A stretch of 64,000 bases of DNA from positions 41,548 through 105,547 of the forward strand of contig DATIWF010000080.1 of NCBI GenBank assembly GCA_035519535.1. Direction: 5' to 3'. This DNA is from DATEGZ01 sp035519535 (GTDB lineage Bacteria > Acidobacteriota > Vicinamibacteria > Vicinamibacterales > SCN-69-37). Shown here piece after piece: positions 19,383 to 28,748 of the stretch. The first letter of the stretch is position 1; each line of letters begins with the position of its first letter. The notes under the pieces were generated by a model. The model searched no databases, had not been told where the DNA came from, and saw nothing but the letters and a program-made list of their open reading frames with translations. A program made the position numbers and the translations under genes.

Positions 19383-19438
19383 GGCAGAAGGCAGAGGGCA
19401 GAAGGCAGAAGGCAGAACGCAGAGGGCAGAAGGCAGAG
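19383..19438. repeat. Heptamer tandem repeat, eight GGCAGAR units
   Basis: Eight consecutive 7-bp units (GGCAGAA or GGCAGAG, one CGCAGAG) fill the gap between acs and the downstream ATPase gene. No spacers, no dyad inside the array. Confidence 0.9.
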
Positions 19439-19507
19439 CGGCCGGTGCCCAACCGTCTGGGAACAGGCGGCGTCCAAATCGCGTATTCTGGAAGGCCGGC
19501 TGAGCTT

Positions 19508-20194
<687 letters not shown>

Positions 20195-20200
20195 AGTGCC

Positions 20201-20253
20201 AGGCATTCGGCACCAGGCATCAGGCACTCGCACGCGCCTGGTGCCCAGTGCCT
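20201..20253. terminator. Hairpin of head-to-head heptamers between convergent genes
   Basis: The arms GGCACCAGGC (20209-20218) and GCCTGGTGCC (20236-20245) are a perfect 10-bp inverted repeat. A further AGGCA/TGCCT pair lies outside (20201-20205, 20249-20253). The left half reads as 7-bp units AGGCATT, CGGCACC, AGGCATC, AGGCACT. Its position between the stops of the ATPase gene and oppF suggests a bidirectional terminator, but there is no T-tract. Confidence 0.55.
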
Positions 20254-20263
20254 AGGGCCTGAT

Positions 20264-21142
20264 CTAAACGGCCGCCCAGTGCCCCGCGTCGACCTCGCGA
20301 AGCGGCAGCGCCTGGAATCCCGCCGCGTCGAACGGAATCCGCTCCAGTTTCTGCCCCGGCTTGAGGTGCGGAATCGCCGACAACAGCGCCTTCGTGTAGG
20401 CGTGCACGGGCGCGGTGAACACGCGCTCGGCCGCCGCGACTTCGACCAGCCGCCCGCGGTACATCACGGCTACGCGGTCGCAGATCTGGCGCACGAGCCG
20501 CAGATCGTGCGCGATGAAGAGATACGTCAGGCCCAGCCGCTGCTGCAGGTCGAGCAGCAGATTCACGACCTGCGCCTGCACCGAGACGTCGAGCGCCGAC
20601 ACCGGTTCGTCGCAGATCACGAGCGACGGCTCGAGCGCGAGCGCCCGTGCGATGCCGATGCGCTGCCGCTGGCCGCCGCTGAATTCGTGCGGGTATTTCG
20701 ACAGGTCCGTCGGGTCGAGCCCGACCAGCTCGAACAACCGCCGGACGCGCGCAGCCTGCTCGTCGCGCGTGCCGATGCGATGGATCGCGAGCGGCTCGCG
20801 AACGATGTCCCCGGCGCGCATGCGGGGATTGAGCGACGAATATGGATCCTGAAAGACGATCTGAAGGTGCCGCCGCGTCTGACGCATCTCGCGCGCACCG
20901 AGCGCCAGCACGTCGAGATCCTTGAACTTCACTTCGCCCGACGTCGGCTCGATCAGCCGCAGCACGCACCGGCCCGTGGTGGTCTTGCCCGAGCCCGATT
21001 CGCCCACGAGGCCGAACGTCTCGCCGGCGCCGATCGAGAAACTCACGTCGTCGACCGCCCGCACGACCTCGCGCTTGCGGAACCAGCCGCCGCGGCCGGG
21101 AAACTCCTTGACGAGGTGGCGGACGTCGAGGAGCGGCGTCAC
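20264..21142 (-). CDS. Oligopeptide/dipeptide ABC transporter ATPase, OppF-like, 292 aa
   Basis: ATPase of the OppF/DppF type. Visible motifs are Walker A GLVGESGSGKTT, Q-loop IVFQDPYSSLNPRM, signature FSGGQRQRIGIARAL, Walker B LVICDEPVSALDVSVQAQ and switch His in FIAHDLRLVRQICD. The C-terminal extension (AYTKALLSAIP, LKPGQKLERIPF) is typical of the oligopeptide branch. It energises import of peptides or similar solutes together with OppD and the OppBC permeases. The start overlaps the OppD-like stop by 4 nt. No permease or binding protein is encoded nearby. Confidence 0.93.
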   Translation of the reverse strand: MTPLLDVRHLVKEFPGRGGWFRKREVVRAVDDVSFSIGAGETFGLVGESGSGKTTTGRCVLRLIEPTSGEVKFKDLDVLALGAREMRQTRRHLQIVFQDPYSSLNPRMRAGDIVREPLAIHRIGTRDEQAARVRRLFELVGLDPTDLSKYPHEFSGGQRQRIGIARALALEPSLVICDEPVSALDVSVQAQVVNLLLDLQQRLGLTYLFIAHDLRLVRQICDRVAVMYRGRLVEVAAAERVFTAPVHAYTKALLSAIPHLKPGQKLERIPFDAAGFQALPLREVDAGHWAAV

Positions 21143-22149
21143 GCGCGGCCTCGGCCGGCGGGGCGCAGCGCCGGCTCGTTGAGAAAGCAGCGCACGTCGT
21201 GGCCGGCGGCGACGGCCGTGATCTCAGGCGCGCGGTCGCCGCACGGCTCGAACCGATCCGGACAGCGCGGCGCAAACGCGCAGCCTCGTCCGACCTGACC
21301 GATGGCCGGCACGCTGCCCGCGATTGCCGTCAGCCGCTTGCCCGGCTGCGCGCCGGGGATCGACGCCATGAGCCCTCGCGTGTACGGGTGGGCGGGCGCC
21401 GCGAAGAGCTGATCGACGGGCGCCTGCTCGACGATCCGCCCGGCGTACATGACGGCAACGCGATCGGCCATCGTCGCGATGACGCCGAGGTCGTGCGTGA
21501 TGAGGAGCACTGAAAGGGAGAACTGCCGGCGCATGTCGCGGAGGAGGTCGAGAATCTCCGCCTGCACGGTGACGTCGAGCGCGGTCGTCGGCTCGTCGGC
21601 GATGAGGAGCGTGGGCCCCGCGGCGAGCGCGATCGCGATCATGGCCCGTTGGCGCAGGCCGCCGCTGAGCTGGTGCGGATATTCGCGCGCGCGCCGCGCC
21701 GGGTCCGGCACGCGGACGGCGTCGAGGAGCTCGATCGCCCGAACCTTCGCGGCGGCACCGCGGGCGAGGCCGTGGACGGCCAGCGTCTCTTCAATCTGGT
21801 AGCCAATCGTGTAGACGGGATCGAGGGCGACCATCGGCTCCTGGAAGACGAAGCCGATTCGCCGTCCGCGGACCTGGCGCATCGCCGGCTCGTCGAGATC
21901 CAGCAGATTCCGGCCGTCGAGCTCGATCCGCCCGCCGGCGACCCGGCCGGGCGGCAGCACCAGGCGGATGATCGAGAGTGCCGTGACGGACTTGCCGCTG
22001 CCCGATTCGCCGACGAGGCCGAGGGTCTCGCCGGCCCGGATGTCGAAGGACACGTCGTCGACGGCGGCCGCCTCGCGGCCATCGGCCAGTCGAAACACCG
22101 TGCGGAGGTGCTCGACCCGGAGGCGGGGGACGTCAGGTGGCGATTTCAC
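21139..22149 (-). CDS. Oligopeptide/dipeptide ABC transporter ATPase, OppD-like, 336 aa
   Basis: Partner ATPase to the OppF-like protein. It has Walker A GLVGESGSGKSVTALSI, Q-loop FVFQEPMVALDPVYTIGYQ, signature LSGGLRQRAMIAIAL, Walker B LLIADEPTTALDVTVQAE, switch LLITHDLGVIATMADRVAVM. The C-terminal oligopeptide-binding region carries two Cys (GRGCAFAPRCPDRFEPC), as in Fe-S-like Opp/Dpp ATPases. The GTG at 22149 is chosen because the conserved start of the ATPase (PRLRVEHLRTVFRL) follows at once. The first 17 nt overlap the end of the mutase gene, implying translational coupling. The longer open frame upstream lies antisense-free but inside the mutase and lacks similarity. Confidence 0.92.
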   Translation of the reverse strand: MKSPPDVPRLRVEHLRTVFRLADGREAAAVDDVSFDIRAGETLGLVGESGSGKSVTALSIIRLVLPPGRVAGGRIELDGRNLLDLDEPAMRQVRGRRIGFVFQEPMVALDPVYTIGYQIEETLAVHGLARGAAAKVRAIELLDAVRVPDPARRAREYPHQLSGGLRQRAMIAIALAAGPTLLIADEPTTALDVTVQAEILDLLRDMRRQFSLSVLLITHDLGVIATMADRVAVMYAGRIVEQAPVDQLFAAPAHPYTRGLMASIPGAQPGKRLTAIAGSVPAIGQVGRGCAFAPRCPDRFEPCGDRAPEITAVAAGHDVRCFLNEPALRPAGRGRA

Positions 22150-23680
22150 GGTGCTCGCCGAAGACGCGGCGGAGGGCGTCGGCAATCTCGCCGAGGGTGG
22201 CGCGGGCCTCGACGGCGGCGATGATTTGTGGCACGAGGTTGGCGCCATCCCGCGCGGCGTGCTCGACCGCGTCAAGGGCCTGCTGCCACGCCGCCCGGTC
22301 CCGGCTCTGACGAAGGATCTGGACGGCGGCTACCTGCCGGCGCTCGCTTTCCGGGTCGATGCGAAGCAGCGCGATCGACGTGCCTTCGCCGGTCACGTAG
22401 CGGTTCACGCCCACGACCACGGCCTTGCCGGAGTCCACGGCGCGCTGGGCGGCGTAGGCCGCGTCCTGGATCTGGCGCTGGATTTTCCCCGCTTCGATGG
22501 CCGCGAGCGTCCCGCCTCCAGCGTCGATGGCGTCGATGAGCTTCCGCGCGTCGGCCTCGATCTGGTCGGTCCGGCGCTCGACCGCCCAGGCCCCGCCGAG
22601 CGGGTCAACCGTGTTCGCCACGCCCGATTCGGACGCGATGATCTGCTGCGTCCGGAGGGCAATCCGGGCGGATTCCTCGGTCGGCAGCGCCAGCGCCTCG
22701 TCGCGCCCGTTGCAATGGAGGGACTGGGTTCCGCCGAGCACCGCGGCCAGCGCCTGAATCGCGACCCGCACGATGTTGTTATCGGGCTGTTGGGCGGTGA
22801 GGGTACTGCCCGCGGTCTGGGTATGGAAGCGCAGCTGTTGGGCCCGCGGATCCGTGACGCCGAACCGGTCGCGCATCACGTGCGCCCACAGGCGCCTCGC
22901 GGCCCGGAACTTCGCGACCTCCTCGACGAAGTCGTTGTGCGCGGCGAAGAAGAACGAGATCCGCTGGGCCAGGCGATTCACGTCGAGTCCGGCGGCGCGC
23001 GCCGCCTCCACGTACGCGATCCCATTCGCGATCGTGAACGCGACCTCCTGCGCGGCCGTCGATCCCGCCTCGCGGATGTGATAGCCGCTCACCGAGATCG
23101 TGTTCCAGTTCGGCAGCTCGCGGTCGCACCACGCGAAGATGTCGGTCACAATCCTCAGCGAATGCCGCGGCGGATAGATGTACGTGCCGCGCGCGACGTA
23201 CTCCTTGAGGATGTCGTTCTGGATCGTGCCGGAGAGCTTCGCGATCGGCACGTTCTGGCGGCGGCCGACAGCGACGTAGAGCGCCAGCAAGATGATCGCG
23301 GTCGCGTTGATCGTCATCGACGTGGACACGCGGTCCAGCGGAATTCCGTCGAAGAGCGTCGTCATGTCCTCGATCGAATCGATGGCGACGCCGACCCGGC
23401 CGACTTCGCCGGCGGCCATCGCGTGGTCCGAGTCGTAGCCCATCTGTGTGGGCAGATCGAACGCGACGCTCAGGCCGCTCACGCCCCGCTCGAGGAGGTA
23501 CCGGTAGCGCGCGTTGGACTCGGCCGCCGTGCCGAAGCCGGCATACTGCCGCATCGTCCACAACCGGCCGCGATACATCGTCGGCTGGATGCCGCGCGTG
23601 AAGGGAAAGGCTCCCGGCTGCTCGTCACCCGGCTCGGCGGGGCGGGTCAGGTCCTCCGGCCGTGCGAAATGGCGCGACAT
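22133..23680 (-). CDS. Methylmalonyl-CoA mutase large (catalytic) subunit, 515 aa
   Basis: Contains only the TIM-barrel substrate domain: GIQPTMYRGRLWTMRQYAGF, GLSVAFDLPTQMGYDSDH, SGTIQNDILKEYVARGTYIY, GSTLTAQQPDNNIVR, QSLHCNGRDEALALPT and a C-terminal GEIADALRRVFGEH. The C-terminal B12-binding domain is absent, so a separate small subunit must exist elsewhere. Counting from the alternative ATG at 23689, Tyr49 (RQYAG) and Arg179 (HSLRI) keep the residues that mark methylmalonyl-CoA over isobutyryl-CoA mutases, from recollection of the family. The ATG at 23680 lies 7 nt after a TAGAAT box; starting at 23689 would add MRL. Its end overlaps the oppD-like gene. Confidence 0.93.
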   Translation of the reverse strand: MSRHFARPEDLTRPAEPGDEQPGAFPFTRGIQPTMYRGRLWTMRQYAGFGTAAESNARYRYLLERGVSGLSVAFDLPTQMGYDSDHAMAAGEVGRVGVAIDSIEDMTTLFDGIPLDRVSTSMTINATAIILLALYVAVGRRQNVPIAKLSGTIQNDILKEYVARGTYIYPPRHSLRIVTDIFAWCDRELPNWNTISVSGYHIREAGSTAAQEVAFTIANGIAYVEAARAAGLDVNRLAQRISFFFAAHNDFVEEVAKFRAARRLWAHVMRDRFGVTDPRAQQLRFHTQTAGSTLTAQQPDNNIVRVAIQALAAVLGGTQSLHCNGRDEALALPTEESARIALRTQQIIASESGVANTVDPLGGAWAVERRTDQIEADARKLIDAIDAGGGTLAAIEAGKIQRQIQDAAYAAQRAVDSGKAVVVGVNRYVTGEGTSIALLRIDPESERRQVAAVQILRQSRDRAAWQQALDAVEHAARDGANLVPQIIAAVEARATLGEIADALRRVFGEHREIAT

Positions 23681-23687
23681 TAGTCGC

Positions 23688-23693
23688 ATTCTA
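23688..23693 (-). promoter_or_regulatory. Possible -10 box for a leaderless mutase transcript
   Basis: TAGAAT on the minus strand ends 7 nt before the ATG at 23680. No Shine-Dalgarno sequence intervenes and no clear -35 is visible. Confidence 0.35.
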
Positions 23694-23864
23694 GTGTGAT
23701 TTCTTGCCGCGCGCCCGGGCCGCCGCGCCCGTAGTGGCCGGGTTCGTCCTCAAGTTCGTCGATCGATTTGGCACAATGTGTGATCGCCGCGCGAGCGTCC
23801 ACGTTCTTGATATTTTGCCGCGCGAGCCTGGTGCAGGAACCCCCGGCAACCCCTTGATTTTTCT

Positions 23865-23894
23865 TTGACACTCTGTACAACGCGTGAATACAAT
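23865..23894 (+). promoter_or_regulatory. Sigma-70-type promoter before the 97-aa gene
   Basis: TTGACA (23865-23870) and TACAAT (23889-23894) are separated by 18 nt, a near-consensus match. The start site would be about 23901, leaving a ~130-nt untranslated leader before the ATG at 24033. The rest of the 23690-24032 gap shows no gene that I can support. Confidence 0.7.
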
Positions 23895-24032
23895 GCCCGC
23901 AGTTTCGCACTTCCTTCCTGCCATGTTGGTTTCATTGTCCGGTCGCCGTGACGTCACACTTCGCCCGAAGCGGGGACGTACGGGTCTGGACTCTGCGCCG
24001 GTAACCCGGCCCGGCGGCGTGTGGAGGTCCGG

Positions 24033-24326
24033 ATGGATTCGGTTGTAAGCCAGCTGGCTCGCGAGCTGTCAGAGGCGATCGCGGCTGCAGTCGGCGACGA
24101 CGCCAGAGTGGAGGCGTGCCGCGAGAAAGCGCGGGCCGCCGGGTTCGACATGCGCGTCTCGCTCGACGCGGTGATCGATTTCATCAACCGATCGGGCCAC
24201 GCGGCGCCGAAAGGCAGCGGACGCAAAGCTGCGCGCACGCCGCTCGAGATGAGCGCCAACGACCGGCGGTTCCTCAAGTCGCTGAGGATCTCCGCCGAAG
24301 AGCAGGCAGAAAAAGAAGTCGAGTAG
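24033..24326 (+). CDS. Small conserved-looking cytoplasmic protein, 97 aa
   Basis: Starts MDSVVSQLARELSEAIAAAV, after GGAGG at 24023-24027 with ideal spacing, and is driven by the strong promoter at 23865-23894. No signal peptide or membrane segment. The first half is predicted helical (ARVEACREKARAAGFDMRVS); the second half is basic then acidic (GSGRKAARTPLEM, SAEEQAEKEVE). I do not recognise a family. The downstream exported protein gene starts 36 bp later and is probably in the same transcript. Confidence 0.75.
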   Translation: MDSVVSQLARELSEAIAAAVGDDARVEACREKARAAGFDMRVSLDAVIDFINRSGHAAPKGSGRKAARTPLEMSANDRRFLKSLRISAEEQAEKEVE

Positions 24327-24362
24327 CAGGACAACACGTCGCAAGGAGAAGGAGCCACGGAC

Positions 24363-24968
24363 GTGCGGATGCTGGCACCCGCGGCGTTAGCTGTCGCCAT
24401 GCTCGCGGCCGGATCGGACATCGTCACGCGCGCCGCGTACGACGGCTGGCGCCAGCCGCGCGACGCCGCGCCGCATCCGGCCACGATCGTCGTCGACGAA
24501 GGGCCCGGACCGTCGTCGTTGCGCGCGCTCGTCGCGAAGTCCGATCTGATCGTGCGCGGCCGCATCGGAACTCCCGGCGCGCCCGAGGCGCTCGCGGGCG
24601 CCCGCGCGCCGCTGGCCGTTCGCTACAGCCCGGTGGTCGTCCTCGAGACGCTGAAATCGGCCGCCCCGGATTCCGTGCGGCTGATGCAGTTCGGCGGCAC
24701 GATCGCGGCCGACGATCGCGTCGTCGAGACCCGCAATCCGGTGGCGCTCGACTTCCCGCCCGGCGGCCAATCCGTCCTGTTTCTCAAGAAACACCCGGCC
24801 GTCGATGCCTACGTGCTCGTGTCGTCGCTCGTCGGCGTCTATCGGCTGGACGACGACGGACGGTCGGTCAGCCTGCCCGCCGACGCCAGGCAGATGCCGG
24901 AGCTGTTCGGTCGCCGGACGATGACGGCGGACGAGCTGCGCGCGGCGATCGCGAGAGCCGGACGCTAG
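24363..24968 (+). CDS. Exported protein of unknown function, 201 aa
   Basis: The N-terminus (VRMLAPAALAVAMLAAGSDI) looks like a short signal peptide. The mature part has a beta-rich pattern: LRALVAKSDLIVRGRIG, YSPVVVLETLKSA, VRLMQFGGTIAADDRVVETR, FPPGGQSVLFLKK, AYVLVSSLVGVYRLDDDGR. The opening ALVAKSDLIVRGRIG together with LFLK resembles secreted proteins that begin with a 'sector of concern'-type OB-like barrel, but I cannot name the family. AAGGAGAAGGAG is upstream. GTG at 24363 or ATG at 24369 may be the start. Confidence 0.7.
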   Translation: MRMLAPAALAVAMLAAGSDIVTRAAYDGWRQPRDAAPHPATIVVDEGPGPSSLRALVAKSDLIVRGRIGTPGAPEALAGARAPLAVRYSPVVVLETLKSAAPDSVRLMQFGGTIAADDRVVETRNPVALDFPPGGQSVLFLKKHPAVDAYVLVSSLVGVYRLDDDGRSVSLPADARQMPELFGRRTMTADELRAAIARAGR

Positions 24969-25040
24969 CGACCCGGGCAGGCGAAGGTCTCCCGGAGTCG
25001 ACGGCGGCGAGCTGCGCCCGCGCCGCCTGCCACTATCCGA

Positions 25041-25075
25041 ACTTCCAGCTTCTGGCTTCTCAGTTCTGACTTGTC
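25041..25075. repeat. Heptamer repeat, five units in reverse orientation
   Basis: ACTTCCA, GCTTCTG, GCTTCTC, AGTTCTG, ACTTGTC: a degenerate 7-bp array (reverse complement of the CAGAAGC/CAGAAGG type) between the convergent exported-protein and S41 peptidase genes. Confidence 0.6.
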
Positions 25076-25087
25076 ACCTGCGCGGCA

Positions 25088-26395
25088 CTACCGCACCGGC
25101 CACTCGAACGGAAACAGCTTGCCCGCGGCGACCGGGTCGAGCTCGAGGCCGGCCAGGTGCGCGGCGTATGACAGGACCGGATCGCGCCCGGCGGCGAGGT
25201 CCCGCGGCGACGGCAGCCGCGTCTCATCCGGCGTCACGCCGGCGCGTTCGAGGCTGTGGCCGTCGGTCATGATCACGTCGGCGTCGGTGACCGAGAACGC
25301 GTAGTAGAGCAGGGCGTCGTTGCCGAGGCGGAAGGGATAGCCGATGGCTTCCATGACCGCGCCCGCCGAGCGATCGCCGATGACCGTGCCGCGATGTTCG
25401 AGCTGAATCACCCGCGAGAGCACCTCGGCGGCCGACGCGGATCGGCTGTCGATGAGGACGACCACCTTGCCGGCGTAGGCCACTCGTCCCCGCGTCGGCG
25501 CGACGACTTTCTTCTGATCGGCGCGTGCCATGCGGGTGGCGACAGCGACGTCACGGTCGAACAGGTTGCCAACCATCCGGACGAGCGTGTCCACGCGGCC
25601 GCCGGGGTTGCCACGCAGGTCGAGCACGAGACCCGCGTGCTTGCGCGCCTCGCTGAACAGCCGGTCGATTTCGGCGTCCTCGGCGAAGAACGCGGGCATC
25701 TTCCAGATCATGACGGCGCCCATCTCGACGTGCTGCTGCCGGAGCGACCGCAGCGCGTCGTCACGCTCCTGATTCACGGCGCTGATCTCGTTGCCGTTGG
25801 TCAGACTGCGGGCGATGCGCTTCTGGTGCACGGTTGACGCGACCATGACGGTGCGCAGGTCGCCGCCCGGGCTCTCGACGACGAGCTCAGTCGAGGTCCG
25901 AGGTGCGAGCACCGTCAGGATGTAGCGCACCGTGTAATCGCTCTCCCGATCGATCGGCAGGCCGTTGATGGAGATCACCCGGTCGCCCGGCGTGAGGCGC
26001 GCCGCGGCGTCGGTCCCGGCATGCACGTGCGTGACGAACGCGTCGTTGCCGACGAGGTCCAGTTGATAGCCGTAGTCGACCTGGAACGACCGCGCCGGGG
26101 GCTGGAAGAACGTGTGAGAGTCCTTGAGGCCTTCCAGGAACTGTGCGACGACCACCTCGCCGGCGTCCACCGAGGTCGCCGCTTTCAGCCTGTCCGAGAA
26201 GTCACGGTAACGGGCATCCAGGTCCACGCCATGAAACGCGGGGTCGTAGTAGTGCGCCTTGACCGTCTCGTACGCGTTGCGCAGCATCTCGCGGATCAGG
26301 TACGCGTCGTTTTGACTGAGACCCTGGGCCGAGGGCGTGGCCACAAACCCCAGCGCGATGAGAACCGTGAGGGAGGCACGCATCCTGCGCTTCAT
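25088..26395 (-). CDS. S41-family (C-terminal-processing-like) peptidase with PDZ domain, 435 aa
   Basis: Signal peptide (SLTVLIALGFVATPSAQG), then a helical N-terminal domain, a PDZ domain around residues 120-185 (VTHVHAGTDAAARLTPGDRV, SINGLPI) and an S41 catalytic domain. The latter shows LVLDLRGNPGGRVDTLVRMV and VVVLIDSRSASAAEVLSRVI, where the Ser of RSAS is the likely nucleophile, and ERAGVTPDE near the end. S41 peptidases such as CtpA cleave C-terminal ends of periplasmic proteins. It is the last gene of the eno-gpmA-S41 run (4-bp gap to gpmA). ATG at 26383 (MRASL) is an alternative start. Confidence 0.9.
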   Translation of the reverse strand: MKRRMRASLTVLIALGFVATPSAQGLSQNDAYLIREMLRNAYETVKAHYYDPAFHGVDLDARYRDFSDRLKAATSVDAGEVVVAQFLEGLKDSHTFFQPPARSFQVDYGYQLDLVGNDAFVTHVHAGTDAAARLTPGDRVISINGLPIDRESDYTVRYILTVLAPRTSTELVVESPGGDLRTVMVASTVHQKRIARSLTNGNEISAVNQERDDALRSLRQQHVEMGAVMIWKMPAFFAEDAEIDRLFSEARKHAGLVLDLRGNPGGRVDTLVRMVGNLFDRDVAVATRMARADQKKVVAPTRGRVAYAGKVVVLIDSRSASAAEVLSRVIQLEHRGTVIGDRSAGAVMEAIGYPFRLGNDALLYYAFSVTDADVIMTDGHSLERAGVTPDETRLPSPRDLAAGRDPVLSYAAHLAGLELDPVAAGKLFPFEWPVR

Positions 26396-26399
26396 GCCT

Positions 26400-27170
26400 T
26401 CATGGTGTGCTCGATCTCGCCTGACTCGCCTGCTTCGCGACGGCCTCGGCCGCGCGCCTGGCCGCCTCGGGATCGCCCAGGTACTCGCTCTTGATCGGTT
26501 TGAGCTCGCTGTCCAGTTCGTAGACGAGCGGGATCCCGGTGGGGATGTTGAGCTCGGCGATATCCGCGTCGGAGATGTGGTCGAGGTACTTCACGAGCGC
26601 GCGCAGGCTGTTGCCGTGCGCCGTGATCAGCACCCGGCGGCCCGCGCGGATCGACGGCGCGATCGTCGCGTGCCAGTACGGCAGGAACCGGGCCACGACG
26701 TCCTTGAGGGACTCGGTGGCGGGCACGTCCGCGGGCGCGAGCGCCGCGTAGCGCGGGTCGTGCGCGGGATGCCGCGGGTCGTCGGGCGCGAGCGGCGGCG
26801 GCGGGATGTCGTAGCTGCGCCGCCAGATCTTGGTCTGCGCCTCGCCGTGCTTCGCCGCGGTTTCGGCCTTGTTGAGCCCCTGCAGCGCGCCGTAATGGCG
26901 CTCGTTCAGCCGCCAGTTGCACGGCATCGGGATCCACATCAGATCGAGCTCGTCGAGCACGATCCAGCACGTCCGAATCGCGCGCTTGAGCACCGACGTG
27001 TACGCGACGTCGAATGTGAACCCGCCCTCGCGCAGCAGCCGGCCGGCCTCGCGCGCCTCGGTCCGGCCCTGGTCGCTGAGATCGACGTCGGTCCAGCCAG
27101 TGAACCGGTTCTCCTTGTTCCACGTGCTTTCGCCGTGACGCAGGAGGACGAGCTTGGTGGCGGGCGTCAT
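26400..27170 (-). CDS. gpmA: 2,3-bisphosphoglycerate-dependent phosphoglycerate mutase, 256 aa
   Basis: Interconverts 3- and 2-phosphoglycerate through a phosphohistidine. The catalytic motif is LVLLRHGESTWN, with His12. Further family signatures are RFTGWTDVDLSDQGRTEA, TSVLKRAIRTCWIVLDELD, NWRLNERHYGALQGLNKAET, the loop YDIPPPPLAPDDPRHP and the second active-site region VLITAHGNSLRALVKYLD. The ATG at 27170 is chosen because MTPATKLVLLRHG matches the family start; a longer frame to 27272 adds low-similarity sequence. Downstream of eno on the same strand, making a lower-glycolysis pair. Confidence 0.96.
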   Translation of the reverse strand: MTPATKLVLLRHGESTWNKENRFTGWTDVDLSDQGRTEAREAGRLLREGGFTFDVAYTSVLKRAIRTCWIVLDELDLMWIPMPCNWRLNERHYGALQGLNKAETAAKHGEAQTKIWRRSYDIPPPPLAPDDPRHPAHDPRYAALAPADVPATESLKDVVARFLPYWHATIAPSIRAGRRVLITAHGNSLRALVKYLDHISDADIAELNIPTGIPLVYELDSELKPIKSEYLGDPEAARRAAEAVAKQASQARSSTP

Positions 27171-27357
27171 CGGTGTGCCTCGTTTCCCGGCGTCCGCGGA
27201 GCCGGCGCTCGAAGCCGCAGCCTCCGTCCGCGCCGATTTCGAACTAACGGACATCGCGATGTGCGACAGCATGAGCCTGAGCGGACGGAGCGACCGGTTG
27301 CTCGCGGCATCTCCGTTGAGGCCCCCGACATCAGCCCACGCTCGACGTCAGCATGCG

Positions 27358-28674
27358 TCAGGCCGTGGCGCCAATCTGGCGGATCGCGGCCGTGCCCGCA
27401 AACCGCGCCTTCGCGCCGAGCGATCCCTCGATTCTGAGCAGCTGGTTGTACTTGGCCGTGCGGTCGGAGCGGCTCGCCGATCCGGTCTTGATCTGTCCCG
27501 CGCAGGTCGCGACCGCGAGGTCCGCAATCGTCGTGTCCTCGGTCTCGCCCGACCGATGCGAGATGATGCTCGCGTAGCCCGCCTGCCGCCCCATTTCCAC
27601 CGCGGCCAGCGTCTCGCTCACCGTGCCGATCTGGTTGAGCTTGACGAGGATCGCATTGGCGATGTGCTTCGCGATGCCTTCCTTGAAGATCGACGGATTG
27701 GTGACGAAGATGTCGTCGCCCACCAGCTGGATTCTGCCGCCGAGCGCCTGCGTGAGCCGTGCCCAGCCCGGCCAGTCGCCCTCGGCGAGGCCGTCCTCGA
27801 TCGAGACAATCGGGTACTGTCGCGTCCAGTCTTCGTACAGGCGGATCAGATCGTCGGACGACTTCCTGCCCTCGCCGGACTTCTTCAGGTCGTATCCCTT
27901 CGTGCCGTTGTCCCAGAACTCGCTCGCGGCGACGTCGAGCGCGATGAACACGTCGCGGCCCGCGTGATAGCCCGCGGCGTTGACGGCTTCGAGGACGAGC
28001 TCGACCGCGTCGCGGTTCGACTTGAGGCTCGGCGCGAAGCCGCCCTCGTCGCCGACGCCCGTTGCGAGCCCGCGCTTCTTCAGAAGGCCGCGCAGCGTGT
28101 GGAACGTCTCGGCGCCGGCGCGGAGCGCCTCGGCGAACGTCGGGAGTCCGGCCGGTACGACCATGAACTCCTGAAAGTCGACGTTCGTGTCGGCGTGCGC
28201 GCCGCCGTTCAGAATGTTCATCAGCGGGACGGGCAGCAGCGGCCCCTTGGCGCGCGCCGCGGCGGGCACGAGCTCGGCGAGCGAGGCCCACAGCGGCTGG
28301 CCGGCCGCGGCGGCATTGGCGCGCGCGACGGCCATCGAGACGCCCAGGACGGCGTTCGCGCCGAGCCGGCCGAGATTCGGCGTGCCGTCGAGCTGCTGCA
28401 GGCGCCCGTCGACGGCTCGTTGATCCGAGTCGACGCCCGTGAGCGCCGCCGCGATCTCGCCGTTGACGTGCGCGACGGCTCTCGTGACGCCCTTGCCGCC
28501 GTAGCGGCGCGCGTCGCCGTCGCGAAGCTCGAGTGCCTCGTGCGTGCCCGTGGACGCTCCCGACGGCACCGCTGCGCGGCCCGACGCGCCGCCCTCGAGC
28601 GTGAGGTCGACCTCGATCGTCGGGTTGCCGCGCGAATCGAGAATCTCGCGGGCCTGAATGCTGGTGATCTTCAC
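27358..28674 (-). CDS. eno: Enolase, 438 aa
   Basis: Dehydrates 2-phosphoglycerate to phosphoenolpyruvate. Visible signatures are the N-terminal REILDSRGNPTIEVDL, PSGASTGTHEALELRDGD, the metal-binding strand VFIALDVAASEFWD, the EDGLAEGDWPGW acid motif, LVGDDIFVTN, NAILVKLNQIGTVSETL with catalytic Lys, and SHRSGETEDTTIADLAVA. Length is typical. The start codon is GTG at 28674, preceded by GGAGG ten bases away. Divergent from the beta-barrel gene at 28749 and upstream of gpmA. Confidence 0.97.
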   Translation of the reverse strand: MKITSIQAREILDSRGNPTIEVDLTLEGGASGRAAVPSGASTGTHEALELRDGDARRYGGKGVTRAVAHVNGEIAAALTGVDSDQRAVDGRLQQLDGTPNLGRLGANAVLGVSMAVARANAAAAGQPLWASLAELVPAAARAKGPLLPVPLMNILNGGAHADTNVDFQEFMVVPAGLPTFAEALRAGAETFHTLRGLLKKRGLATGVGDEGGFAPSLKSNRDAVELVLEAVNAAGYHAGRDVFIALDVAASEFWDNGTKGYDLKKSGEGRKSSDDLIRLYEDWTRQYPIVSIEDGLAEGDWPGWARLTQALGGRIQLVGDDIFVTNPSIFKEGIAKHIANAILVKLNQIGTVSETLAAVEMGRQAGYASIISHRSGETEDTTIADLAVATCAGQIKTGSASRSDRTAKYNQLLRIEGSLGAKARFAGTAAIRQIGATA

Positions 28675-28748
28675 GCGGTGAGCGACCTCCGGGCGGCGGG
28701 GCGAGGCGGCATGATAACATCACTCCGCGGCTCCATCCGGGAGGCGGT

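Noticed and set aside
27171..27272. N-terminal extension of gpmA
   Set aside because: The extra residues have no similarity to phosphoglycerate mutases, and the family start (TKLVLLRHG) fits the ATG at 27170.
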